Assembly: GCF_900088415.1 (NCBI RefSeq)
Contig: NZ_FLLQ01000012.1
Coordinates: 62,001-126,000 of the forward strand
Direction of reading: 5' to 3'
DNA length: 64,000 bases
Source: Vibrio mediterranei
GTDB taxonomy: Bacteria; Pseudomonadota; Gammaproteobacteria; Enterobacterales; Vibrionaceae
This document shows, one piece after another, positions 43,926-51,651 of this stretch. A program made the position numbers and the translations under genes. The notes below the pieces were generated by a model that saw only the letters and a list, made by a program, of their open reading frames with translations, ran no database searches and was not told the DNA's origin. The first letter of the stretch is position 1. Every line of letters starts with the position of its first letter.

Positions 43926-45311
43926 ATGAGTATTGGCAAAATTGTCAAAGTCATCGGTGCCGTTGTCGACGTAGAGTTCGAACAAAACAGCGGTCCGCGA
44001 GTATACGACGCTCTAAAAGTCGTAGGTGATGAAAACAGCTCACTTGTTTTAGAAGTACAACAACAACTTGGTGGCGGTGTGGTTCGCTGTATCGCAATGG
44101 GCTCATCCGATGGCCTAAGACGTGGTCTGCAAGTAGAAACTACAGGTAGTCCAATTACCGTACCTGTAGGTGAGGAAACACTAGGGCGTATTATGAACGT
44201 TCTAGGCCAACCTATCGATGAGTGTGGTCCAATTGGCGAACAAGCGTCGTATGAGATTCACCGTCCAGCGCCTAGCTACGAAGATCAGTCAAACAGTACT
44301 GAACTACTTGAGACTGGCGTGAAAGTTATCGACTTGATTTGTCCATTTGCTAAGGGCGGTAAAATCGGTCTGTTCGGAGGCGCTGGTGTAGGTAAGACCG
44401 TCAACATGATGGAACTTATCAACAACATCGCGAAAGCGCACTCAGGGCTTTCGGTGTTCACAGGTGTTGGTGAGCGTACTCGTGAAGGTAACGACTTCTA
44501 TTACGAGATGAAAGAAGCAGGTGTTCTAGACAAAGTGGCCATGGTTTATGGTCAGATGAACGAGCCACCGGGTAACCGTCTTCGTGTTGCTTTGACAGGC
44601 TTAACCATGGCGGAACGCTTCCGTGATGAAGGTCGTGATGTACTGCTATTCGTGGATAACATTTATCGTTACACCTTGGCGGGTACGGAGGTATCAGCGC
44701 TTCTAGGTCGTATGCCATCAGCAGTAGGTTATCAGCCAACGCTGGCGGAAGAGATGGGTGTACTACAAGAACGTATTACCTCTACCAAGAATGGTTCGAT
44801 TACCTCGATTCAAGCGGTGTACGTACCAGCGGATGACTTAACGGATCCATCGCCAGCAACGACGTTTGCTCACTTGGACGCCACGGTTGTACTGTCACGT
44901 AACATTGCAGCACTTGGCCTTTATCCTGCTATCGACCCGCTAGACTCAACGTCTCGCCAGCTTGATCCGCAAATAATTGGTCAAGAGCACTACGACACAG
45001 CGCAAGCGGTACAAAAAACGCTGCAACGTTATAAAGAACTCAAAGACATCATCGCCATCTTGGGTATGGATGAGCTTTCTGAAGAAGACAAGCAACTGGT
45101 ATCTCGAGCTCGTAAGGTAGAACGTTTCTTAACGCAGCCGTATCACGTAGCTGAGGTATTTACTGGACAGCCAGGGGTGTTTGTTCCTTTGAAAGACACT
45201 ATTGCGGGCTTCCAAGGTTTGCTTAACGGTCAATATGACGATATCCCAGAACAAGCATTTATGTACTGCGGTTCTATCGACGAAGTGCTTGAGAAAGCGA
45301 AAACACTGTAA
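43926..45311 (+). CDS. atpD: ATP synthase F1 subunit beta
   Basis: 461 residues. The catalytic subunit, with Walker A GGAGVGKTV at about residue 150, catalytic glutamate in GERTREGND, Walker B LLFVDNIYRYT and the signature PAIDPLDSTSR. The Walker B region has NIYRYT where most beta subunits have NIFRFT, a conservative change. Highly biased codon use. Three copies alternate with alpha. Confidence 0.97.
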   Translation: MSIGKIVKVIGAVVDVEFEQNSGPRVYDALKVVGDENSSLVLEVQQQLGGGVVRCIAMGSSDGLRRGLQVETTGSPITVPVGEETLGRIMNVLGQPIDECGPIGEQASYEIHRPAPSYEDQSNSTELLETGVKVIDLICPFAKGGKIGLFGGAGVGKTVNMMELINNIAKAHSGLSVFTGVGERTREGNDFYYEMKEAGVLDKVAMVYGQMNEPPGNRLRVALTGLTMAERFRDEGRDVLLFVDNIYRYTLAGTEVSALLGRMPSAVGYQPTLAEEMGVLQERITSTKNGSITSIQAVYVPADDLTDPSPATTFAHLDATVVLSRNIAALGLYPAIDPLDSTSRQLDPQIIGQEHYDTAQAVQKTLQRYKELKDIIAILGMDELSEEDKQLVSRARKVERFLTQPYHVAEVFTGQPGVFVPLKDTIAGFQGLLNGQYDDIPEQAFMYCGSIDEVLEKAKTL

Positions 45312-45319
45312 GGGGTGAC

Positions 45320-45766
45320 GTGATGGCAATAGGTGTTTCACAAACAACCTTTCAACTCAATGTGGTGAGTGCGGAAGGGACGCTGTATTCAGGGCCAGCT
45401 CATGCAATCGCCGTTGCCGGAGCGGATGGTGAGCTCGGGATTCGTCCCGGCCACTCCCCATTAATCAGCAAGATCAAGCCAGGTGTTGCAAGAATCCTTG
45501 GTGATCTCAAGCAACCAGAGCAGATCTTGTATGTATCGGGCGGCTTGGTAGAAGTACAGCCTGACGTGGTTACCGTACTCGCAGATACGGCATTACACGG
45601 CAAAGATATTGATAAAGCTCGAGCGGAAGCGGCGCGCCGCGCAGCCGAAGAGAACATTAACAAGTATACCGACGACGTTAATTTTGCTCAGGCACAGCTC
45701 GAACTAGCAAAAGCACTGGCTCAACTACGAGCGGTAGAACTTACCGTTGCGCGAGCTAGATACTAA
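45320..45766 (+). CDS. atpC: ATP synthase F1 subunit epsilon
   Basis: 148 residues, or 147 from the ATG at 45323; AGGGGTG lies upstream of both. The N-terminal beta-sandwich has TLYSGPAHAIAVAGADGELGIRPGHSPLIS, and the C-terminal part is a two-helix region rich in Ala, Arg and Glu that can inhibit ATP hydrolysis. It is the last structural subunit; a small extra gene follows after 16 bases. Confidence 0.95.
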   Translation: MMAIGVSQTTFQLNVVSAEGTLYSGPAHAIAVAGADGELGIRPGHSPLISKIKPGVARILGDLKQPEQILYVSGGLVEVQPDVVTVLADTALHGKDIDKARAEAARRAAEENINKYTDDVNFAQAQLELAKALAQLRAVELTVARARY

Positions 45767-45782
45767 AACCGGAGGAAAGATC

Positions 45783-45998
45783 ATGAGAACAGTTATTGAG
45801 TTTACACAAAGTGGTCGCTACATGGACCGAGCTTGGGAAGGCGAAATCTTGGCAGAGAAAGGGGTCCAGAAAGCAGTTTCTCCATCACTGGCGATGCGAC
45901 TAGTGAGTTTGGGTAGTGCGATTGCGATTTTTGGACCAGATGGAAAACCACTGACCGTGGATGATGACGAAGAGTTCAAACCAGAAGACAAGAAATAA
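45783..45998 (+). CDS. Small unrecognised protein encoded after atpC
   Basis: 71 residues from the ATG at 45783, with a strong GGAGG nine bases upstream. It starts 16 bases after the atpC stop with no terminator between, so it is in the atp transcript. No membrane segment. A globular N-terminal half (residues 1-53, with SPSLAMRLVSLGSAIAIFG) is followed by a very acidic and then basic tail DDDEEFKPEDKK. I do not recognise the family. Vague similarity in pattern to small phage proteins (GE-V-SPELA-RL) is not enough for a call. Possible assembly or regulatory factor, by position only. Confidence 0.75.
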   Translation: MRTVIEFTQSGRYMDRAWEGEILAEKGVQKAVSPSLAMRLVSLGSAIAIFGPDGKPLTVDDDEEFKPEDKK

Positions 45999-46303
45999 CA
46001 CAAGCAACGATGAGGCTCGAATCTCATTAGCTAACAGGGCGAACCCGGCAACGAAACCTTAAAGGCTCATATTCACCAATGAAGGCTTTGATGTTTCTAA
46101 AACAAGAACTGGCTATACCGTCCTCTCAGCTCCGTTGAGTTGAACTCAGCACTCAACAAACCGGACACTGAGGTGAGGTCAATCTATATAAGTGACTCCA
46201 TCGCCACTTATCCAGATTGGTTTCAGCACTTAGCCGTCACTCTTTTCATAGTTGGGAGTGACGGTTTTTTCTTTTCTACAGCCGCTTATTTTTAGCGTTA
46301 AAC
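45999..46303 (+). other. Structured 3' region of the atp operon
   Basis: 305 bases without a convincing gene. GTTGAGT (46134-46140) pairs with ACTCAAC (46151-46157), inside an outer CTCAG/CTGAG pairing, and an intrinsic terminator ends the region. This could be a long 3' untranslated region or source of a small RNA. Confidence 0.45.
46234..46270 (+). terminator. Terminator of the atp operon
   Basis: CCGTCACTC and GAGTGACGG form a 9-bp stem around a 13-base loop, followed by TTTTTTCTTTT. Confidence 0.85.
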
Positions 46304-46924
46304 TTAACGATTATTCGCTTGCTCTACTTCCATAGCCTTTTGGTAGTTTGGGTTTTGTTCGAGCTGTTCAGAGTAGCGTTGAATGTTAGCGTATTGGCTA
46401 ATGACGCCTAAATTGGTGACAACATCTACCACAAACGACATCATGATGTCTGCACCAGTCAAACGATCCTCAATCAGATAGCGTTTACCTTCAAGTTTTT
46501 GATTCAAAAAATCTAATACTTTGTTTTGTTCCATATCTGCATAGCTTGATAGGAAGGCGGTTTCTGCAGGCTCTTTTGCAAGAAACACTTTCAGAAGTAG
46601 CGGAAGCATCGCAGAACTTTCTGCAAAGTGTAGCCAAGTCAGATAATCGGCGTAGATAGGGCTTTGACGAGCTGGTGCCAATTGGTCTGCGCCAAATCGC
46701 TCGATAAGATATTCAGTAATAGCACCGGATTCTGTGATGATTTGGCCGTCTAATTCGATCACTGGAGATTTGCCAAGTGGGTGTACCGACTTCAGCTCTG
46801 GCGGTGCAAGAAACGTAACTGAGTCACGCTGATATGGTACTACTTCATAATCGAGACCAAGCTCTTCTAGCAGCCAAATAATTCGTTTTGAACGAGAGTG
46901 ATTGAGATGGTGAAGCTTGATCAT
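46304..46924 (-). CDS. Glutathione S-transferase
   Basis: 206 residues. The N-terminal thioredoxin fold (1-78) has LHHLNHSRSKRIIWLLEELGL, a cis-proline in GKSPVIE and the glutathione-contact motif ITESGAITEYL. The helical C-terminal domain contains LTGADIMMSFVVDV, the capping box. Cytoplasmic detoxification enzyme of the bacterial theta/beta-like kind. The upstream region carries a perfect TTGTATACAA palindrome that may bind a MarR-type repressor. Substrate not known. Confidence 0.88.
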   Translation of the reverse strand: MIKLHHLNHSRSKRIIWLLEELGLDYEVVPYQRDSVTFLAPPELKSVHPLGKSPVIELDGQIITESGAITEYLIERFGADQLAPARQSPIYADYLTWLHFAESSAMLPLLLKVFLAKEPAETAFLSSYADMEQNKVLDFLNQKLEGKRYLIEDRLTGADIMMSFVVDVVTNLGVISQYANIQRYSEQLEQNPNYQKAMEVEQANNR

Positions 46925-46945
46925 ATCGATATCCTTAAAATTAAG

Positions 46946-46955
46946 TTGTATACAA
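46946..46955. promoter_or_regulatory. Perfect palindrome upstream of GST gene
   Basis: TTGTATACAA, 22 bases upstream of the GST start, in an AT-rich promoter-like context. Shape and place suggest a repressor site; the regulator is not in sight. Confidence 0.35.
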
Positions 46956-47093
46956 TATAATTGTTACCTATTTAATTTGTTAAGGCAATGGAATAATGGC
47001 TCACACTGACAATTAATGACCTGTTAATACAGTAAGTCTTTATCGCTGTTATTAGAATGAGGATCAGAAATGAGCAACGCGTGAGGAACAGGG

Positions 47094-47885
47094 ATGAAAC
47101 GTTGTATAGGTTTACTATTATTTTTCAGTACATTATCTAGTGCGGGAGAGTTTTCTTCTGTCGAATCGCCAGTTGCTGGGTGCCCGGGTGATTTCTTTAC
47201 CCAGAAAGCCCGAGTCTTTGACGTGGTTACGATTTGTGCCACCTCGTCAGTACCCCAAGATAAGCTAAAACATGCCGCCAATGTGACCGCACAATGGCTA
47301 GACAACGATCAAAACGGTCAGATTGATGAACCTAATATCATTGAGCCGCTTCGGAATAATCACGCTACTTTGTTGATGAGCCAATCGGGCTTTAGTGATG
47401 ACGCATTTGAAAAGCTCGAGCCCTACTTTGATCATATGTTAGGGCAAGATTTATCCGCCGATGAAACTGCACCGACGTTTGGGCGAGATGCGTCGCAAGA
47501 AGAGATACATCATTTAATAGTCAATGCGGGTTGGCAGCCGTATTTACCAGCGGTATTTAGCGACAAAAAGGCAAAACAAAGTGCGCTGTATAAGCAATGG
47601 CAGCTAGCCGAGCAAAAGGGATTGTACAGTTATGATGACCCAACGTGTGATGATGCGTGCAAAACCGTTGAGTTCTTTTACTTGGCAACTGCGGCGTATT
47701 TAGGGTCCAGTGCTGATTTGCAAAGTGATGAAATGCGAGTCAAAAGTCGCAAAGAGTTGAGGCATTTATTGCCAGACTTAGTTTCTTTAATGGAGTCTAG
47801 AGACTATCATTATCCAACCCATCTTTGGCCAGATGGTCAATATCGATATTCAGGGAATATCACGCTAAACTCGCAGACAGATTGA
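47094..47885 (+). CDS. Secreted EF-hand-containing protein of unknown function
   Basis: 263 residues with a signal peptide ending near SSAGEF. The striking feature is a complete EF-hand loop, DNDQNGQIDEPN, at about residues 68-79, with Asp, Asp, Asn, Ile and Glu in calcium-binding positions. Cysteines at about 29 and 47 and a later CDDAC pair could form disulfides. The C-terminal half is helical with FFYLATAAYLGS and a HYPTHLWPDG end. I do not know a function for this type of protein. Monocistronic, with a strong terminator; extracellular or periplasmic location is inferred from the signal peptide. Confidence 0.75.
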   Translation: MKRCIGLLLFFSTLSSAGEFSSVESPVAGCPGDFFTQKARVFDVVTICATSSVPQDKLKHAANVTAQWLDNDQNGQIDEPNIIEPLRNNHATLLMSQSGFSDDAFEKLEPYFDHMLGQDLSADETAPTFGRDASQEEIHHLIVNAGWQPYLPAVFSDKKAKQSALYKQWQLAEQKGLYSYDDPTCDDACKTVEFFYLATAAYLGSSADLQSDEMRVKSRKELRHLLPDLVSLMESRDYHYPTHLWPDGQYRYSGNITLNSQTD

Positions 47886-47890
47886 TAACA

Positions 47891-47914
47891 AAAAAGGCGC
47901 TTAAGCGCCTTTTT
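47891..47914. terminator. Bidirectional terminator before dps
   Basis: Perfect palindrome: AAAAAGGCGC, a TTAA loop, and GCGCCTTTTT. It lies between convergent genes. Confidence 0.9.
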
Positions 47915-47927
47915 TGTTGCGGTCGAA

Positions 47928-48401
47928 TTATTGAAGATAGGCATTCAACATCCAGAGTAGTTTCTCTTGCTCGCGAATATAGTCGCCCATCAATGCTGCA
48001 GTACCCTCGTCACTCGCTTCGCCAGCTTGCTCTAGGATTTCACGCTGTTTATTGATAAGCACTGAGAAACCATTCACTAGACCAGAGACACACTCTTTAC
48101 CACGAAAGGCATTTTGGTGCTCTTCAATTGCACTTAGCTCTAGATAGCGACTAAAGCCATGGTCTGGAGTATGACCAATAGTCAGAATACGCTCAGCAAG
48201 CTCATCGATCTTAGTTTGTAAGTCCGTGTAGATTTCCTCGAACTTAGCGTGCAATTCGAAGAACTGTTCACCTTTAATATTCCAATGATAACCACGAGTG
48301 TTCATGTACAACACCTGATAGTTAGCGAGTAGCTGATTAAGTTCAATCGCAATAGAGTCAGAAGCTGCTTGGTCTAGACCGATAAAATTAGTGTTTTTCA
48401 T
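47928..48401 (-). CDS. dps: Dps ferritin-like DNA protection protein
   Basis: 157 residues, typical for Dps, which forms dodecamers that oxidise and store iron with hydrogen peroxide and protect DNA in starvation. Ferroxidase residues are visible: His in TRGYHWNIKG, then HAKFEEIYTDLQTKIDELAERI with Asp and Glu. The N-terminal tail is short and has few lysines, so DNA binding may be weak. A single gene; an upstream AT-rich promoter of about 140 bases separates it from the nitroreductase gene. Confidence 0.92.
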   Translation of the reverse strand: MKNTNFIGLDQAASDSIAIELNQLLANYQVLYMNTRGYHWNIKGEQFFELHAKFEEIYTDLQTKIDELAERILTIGHTPDHGFSRYLELSAIEEHQNAFRGKECVSGLVNGFSVLINKQREILEQAGEASDEGTAALMGDYIREQEKLLWMLNAYLQ

Positions 48402-48542
48402 AATACTGTCCTCTTTGAATCAGAGTGGAATCTTGTTTCGTTGAGGCCAGTATATGAGTAATAACAACTTAGGTTAAATCGATTGTAAGTATTATATTGA
48501 TAGCTAAATACTATCAGTTTTAAGTATGAGCCTTTACCCCAT

Positions 48543-49280
48543 TTAGTGACTAAAAATCACCTCTTCGTTGGGAACGCGGTGACGCTCGCCGTAAATACCT
48601 TCGTCGGTACGGACACCACAACTGATGATCATGGTAATTTCATCATTGTCACCTAAGCCGAGAAGTTGTTTTGCTCTTACCGAGTCAAAGCCTTCCATCG
48701 GGCAAGTGTCATAGCCCTGCTCGCGCATTGACAACATAAAGGTCATAGAGGCAAGAGCTGCACTCTTATGTAAACAGACTCTAACGTCTTCCTTACTGAC
48801 TTCACGCACCATCGGTTTGTTTCTGCCAAGCCAGAAGCTGTATATTTTGCGCACTATCCCACGGATGCCAAGCGAATCATTGTTATAAACCATTGGGATC
48901 AGTTTGTCGTAATACTTAAATGCTCGCTTTGAGGTCTCATCTTCGCGGCCGTTAAAGTTGCTGCGGACAATGTCAGCATTCATCTTGGCGCGCTGCTTCC
49001 ATTTGTTTGGTGTCACCGTCACCACAACCAATTCGTTTGCGGTTTTAGCGGCATTTTGCCCCATGCAGATTTCACTCAATGCAGCACGTTTGTCTTCGCT
49101 GATCACACGGTGGAAGGCCCACATCTGCATGTTGCTACTGTTCGGGCTTAGCGTGGCGTGTTCAAGGGCCTTTTTAACGGCATTGTGGTCAAAGGTCGCG
49201 CTCTGGTCGTATTTACGAACAGAGCGACGAGTATTAAGAAGAAGTTCTAGATGAGATGGGTGGCTCATTGCAGTGTCCAA
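48543..49280 (-). CDS. Nitroreductase family protein
   Basis: 245 residues of the FMN-dependent nitroreductase fold. The N-terminus has the flavin-phosphate motif NTRRSVRKYD, then ATLSPNSSNMQMWAFHRV, and later CPMEGFDSVRAKQLLGL and MIISCGVRTDEG. NAD(P)H oxidoreductase of unknown physiological substrate. An internal ATG four codons in is also possible. Single gene, 30 bases downstream of the acyltransferase gene and in the same direction, so cotranscription is possible. Confidence 0.85.
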   Translation of the reverse strand: MDTAMSHPSHLELLLNTRRSVRKYDQSATFDHNAVKKALEHATLSPNSSNMQMWAFHRVISEDKRAALSEICMGQNAAKTANELVVVTVTPNKWKQRAKMNADIVRSNFNGREDETSKRAFKYYDKLIPMVYNNDSLGIRGIVRKIYSFWLGRNKPMVREVSKEDVRVCLHKSAALASMTFMLSMREQGYDTCPMEGFDSVRAKQLLGLGDNDEITMIISCGVRTDEGIYGERHRVPNEEVIFSH

Positions 49281-49310
49281 TCATTGAAATTGGACACTTT
49301 CTAACAGGTC

Positions 49311-50378
49311 TTATCGAGGTTCACAAGAGCTTGGCGTAATTGGTTTAGGCAGACCTCTTAGCTTTTTAAATGCAAGTGGTGTTTTTTCTAACAAGATAAC
49401 TAACAGGTACGAGCCAAATAGCGTTCCAAAGAACACAATGAGATCACGTGTCCACTGGGTTGCGCCCAACATTCCCGCAATATTATTCATGTAGATAGTG
49501 ACGAGCAGGTGTACCACATAAATAGGAAGTACCCACTTCGCCAGGTCATGCCAGACTTTATGGTTCCCCAAGTTTGGATGATTCAGAAGCCAGAAGAAAA
49601 TGCCAGTCGACCAAAAAACGGTGCCAAGTAGGAAGTCATTCATGTTGAACACTTGCCCAAGAGAGTTGAGATAAAACGCTTCAAAGAAGTGCAGCAACAT
49701 GCCAAACAACGCAAGCACCACCGCTTGTGTCGAGGTTATTGACCACTCTCTACGTCTTACTTCAAATCCTATTGCGACCATCAAAAAGCTAAAAAATGGC
49801 CCATTTCGACTAAAGATCGGTGTTTCGATTTCGGTAATGTTCAAGTAACTGCCCGCCATTAAGCCATGAACGTAGAAGATGGCGGCGAATGGCAGTAGAA
49901 GTGATCGGCACTTATTGTCTACAAACCATGCAATCATTAAAACCGCTAACGCAAGCGATGGAATAAACCACAAGTGTACTAATCCGCCTTCAAACAGTGA
50001 GTTGAGCGGACTTTGTAGCAAGTAGTTCCAATAACCTTGACGCTCAGCTAAATAACCATGTTCGGCCACTACGGCTAAATTGAAAGGCAATACTAAATAA
50101 ATCGCGCTCCAAATCACCCAAATGAGCATCAAAGGCAAAGTGTAAGCCTTGGTGGTTTGATATGGCTTTTCGTTTAGCTTGGGATAGATAAGATATCCAG
50201 CAATAAGGAAAAACAACGGAACGGCAAATCGAGCAAGTTGATTGGTGATGTAGTTAAGCCAAGGCTCACCGTTAACAAAACCATAATCCATAAAAAGTTG
50301 GCAGTGGATGGAAATGACGGCGATTAATGCTAGAACTCTGGCGCATTCAAAACTGGCGATTTTAGACTTGTTTGGCAT
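49311..50378 (-). CDS. Acyltransferase family 3 membrane protein
   Basis: 355 residues, about ten hydrophobic helices. N-terminus FECARVLALIAVISIHCQLF carries the family's early His and Arg; then NQLARFAVPLFFLIAGYLI, the second signature. Such proteins O-acylate surface sugars, glycans or osmoregulated polymers in the inner membrane. No glycan genes lie nearby, so its acceptor is unknown. Confidence 0.85.
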   Translation of the reverse strand: MPNKSKIASFECARVLALIAVISIHCQLFMDYGFVNGEPWLNYITNQLARFAVPLFFLIAGYLIYPKLNEKPYQTTKAYTLPLMLIWVIWSAIYLVLPFNLAVVAEHGYLAERQGYWNYLLQSPLNSLFEGGLVHLWFIPSLALAVLMIAWFVDNKCRSLLLPFAAIFYVHGLMAGSYLNITEIETPIFSRNGPFFSFLMVAIGFEVRRREWSITSTQAVVLALFGMLLHFFEAFYLNSLGQVFNMNDFLLGTVFWSTGIFFWLLNHPNLGNHKVWHDLAKWVLPIYVVHLLVTIYMNNIAGMLGATQWTRDLIVFFGTLFGSYLLVILLEKTPLAFKKLRGLPKPITPSSCEPR

Positions 50379-50598
50379 GATTTATCTTTAAAAACTTACA
50401 ACGAACGAACAATAGCATCGAAATAAAAAATAGAGGTGTTTGACATCAATTTTCTGCAAAACGCTCCGTTTCAAATTGCAACAATTTGTAGTTTGTCGCG
50501 AAATGGGATTAGTAAACCTATCGAGGTTATCGTATTTAGTTGGAAATACTTATAGCACTCTACTAGCCTAAAAGTAACGCAATTCCAAAGGATTACCA

Positions 50599-50799
50599 AT
50601 GAAGGACATCATTTTATTTGATGCTTATTACCTGCCCGCGTTTTTTCAGCTTCTGCTGGTGAGTATTGGTGTTTGGCTTTTCGCTCGGATGGCATACTTA
50701 CCTTTACTGTATCGATGGAACGTGTGGCATCCAGCTATCTGTGAACTATCCATCTTCATAGTGATTTTCTACTTTTTCCTCCAAGCTAAAATGGGGTGA
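50599..50799 (+). CDS. DUF1656 (AaeX-like) small membrane protein
   Basis: 66 residues with two hydrophobic helices, starting MKDIILFDAYYLPAF, the typical DUF1656 pattern. It precedes an HlyD-type adaptor by three bases and then a FUSC-type pump, the same order as E. coli aaeX-aaeA-aaeB, which exports aromatic carboxylic acids. The role of the small subunit is not established. AAAGGATTACCA precedes the ATG. Confidence 0.85.
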   Translation: MKDIILFDAYYLPAFFQLLLVSIGVWLFARMAYLPLLYRWNVWHPAICELSIFIVIFYFFLQAKMG

Positions 50800-50802
50800 T
50801 TT

Positions 50803-51651
50803 ATGGTCAGATTTATACTCCCAATGGTTCTTATTGTGACGGCTGCATTTATGGGAAATGAAGTTTGGTCACTCTATATGAATGATCCTTGGACGAGAGA
50901 TGCCAGAGTAAGAGCTGAAATCTCTCAGATTGCGCCTAAAGTTTCCGGAGAAATTGTAGCCATTCATGTTATGGACAATGACTATGTATCTAAGGGCAGC
51001 CCGCTATTCGACATTGAGGAGACCGACTATGTTAACCACTTAAATGAGATAGAAGCTGAGCTTGCACAAGCGAAAGCAACACTGAAGCAGGCCAAGAATA
51101 ACTATGAGCGTAACAGATCTTTGCTACCCAAAAAACTTGTGTCTGAGAAACAAGTGCTTAATGAAAAGCTGGAAGTTGAAGCTCAGCAATCAACAGTAGC
51201 AAAAGTGGAGGCCGACCTAGCACAGGCAAAACTAAACCTAACGAGAACAAAGGTGCTGGCGCCTAAAGATGGTTTTGTCACTAATTTGAAGCAGCGCGTC
51301 GGAAACTATATTAATGTGGGTGAAACCTTTGTTGCTCTTGTTGAAGCTGATTCATACTACGTGCTCGGTTATTTTAATGAAGCAAAAGTAAAACACATCA
51401 AGAAAGGTCAGAAAGTGATGATTTACCCGTACACTTCTTCGGATGAAGTTGTAGGGGAAATCGATAGTATTGGGCGAGCGATTGTTGATCAAAGCTCTGA
51501 TCAGTCTGGATTAATCCCGAATGTCCAGCCCACAATCCCGTGGGTTAGATTGGGCCAAAGAGTACCTGTCCGAATTAGCATTAGCTCAGATGTTGTCGAG
51601 GAGGTCAGGCTTATTGCGGGCACCACTGTCACAGTTAGGGTCCAGCCATAA
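50803..51651 (+). CDS. HlyD/AaeA-like efflux adaptor
   Basis: 282 residues. N-terminal membrane anchor (about 5-25), YMNDPWTRDARVRAEISQIAPKVSG as in AaeA/EmrA adaptors, a coiled-coil hairpin at about 80-150 with many Ala, Lys and Glu, and the closing lipoyl half KVLAPKDGFVTNLKQRVGNYI. It spans the periplasm beside the FUSC pump encoded directly after it. The stop TAA is followed at once by the next ATG. Confidence 0.9.
   Translation: MVRFILPMVLIVTAAFMGNEVWSLYMNDPWTRDARVRAEISQIAPKVSGEIVAIHVMDNDYVSKGSPLFDIEETDYVNHLNEIEAELAQAKATLKQAKNNYERNRSLLPKKLVSEKQVLNEKLEVEAQQSTVAKVEADLAQAKLNLTRTKVLAPKDGFVTNLKQRVGNYINVGETFVALVEADSYYVLGYFNEAKVKHIKKGQKVMIYPYTSSDEVVGEIDSIGRAIVDQSSDQSGLIPNVQPTIPWVRLGQRVPVRISISSDVVEEVRLIAGTTVTVRVQP

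Noticed and set aside
44458..44739. Open frame antisense to atpD
   Set aside because: Shadow of strongly biased codon use in atpD; no start signal or family features.
46079..46138. 19-codon ORF in the atp 3' region
   Set aside because: No ribosome site and very short; more likely part of a structured untranslated region.
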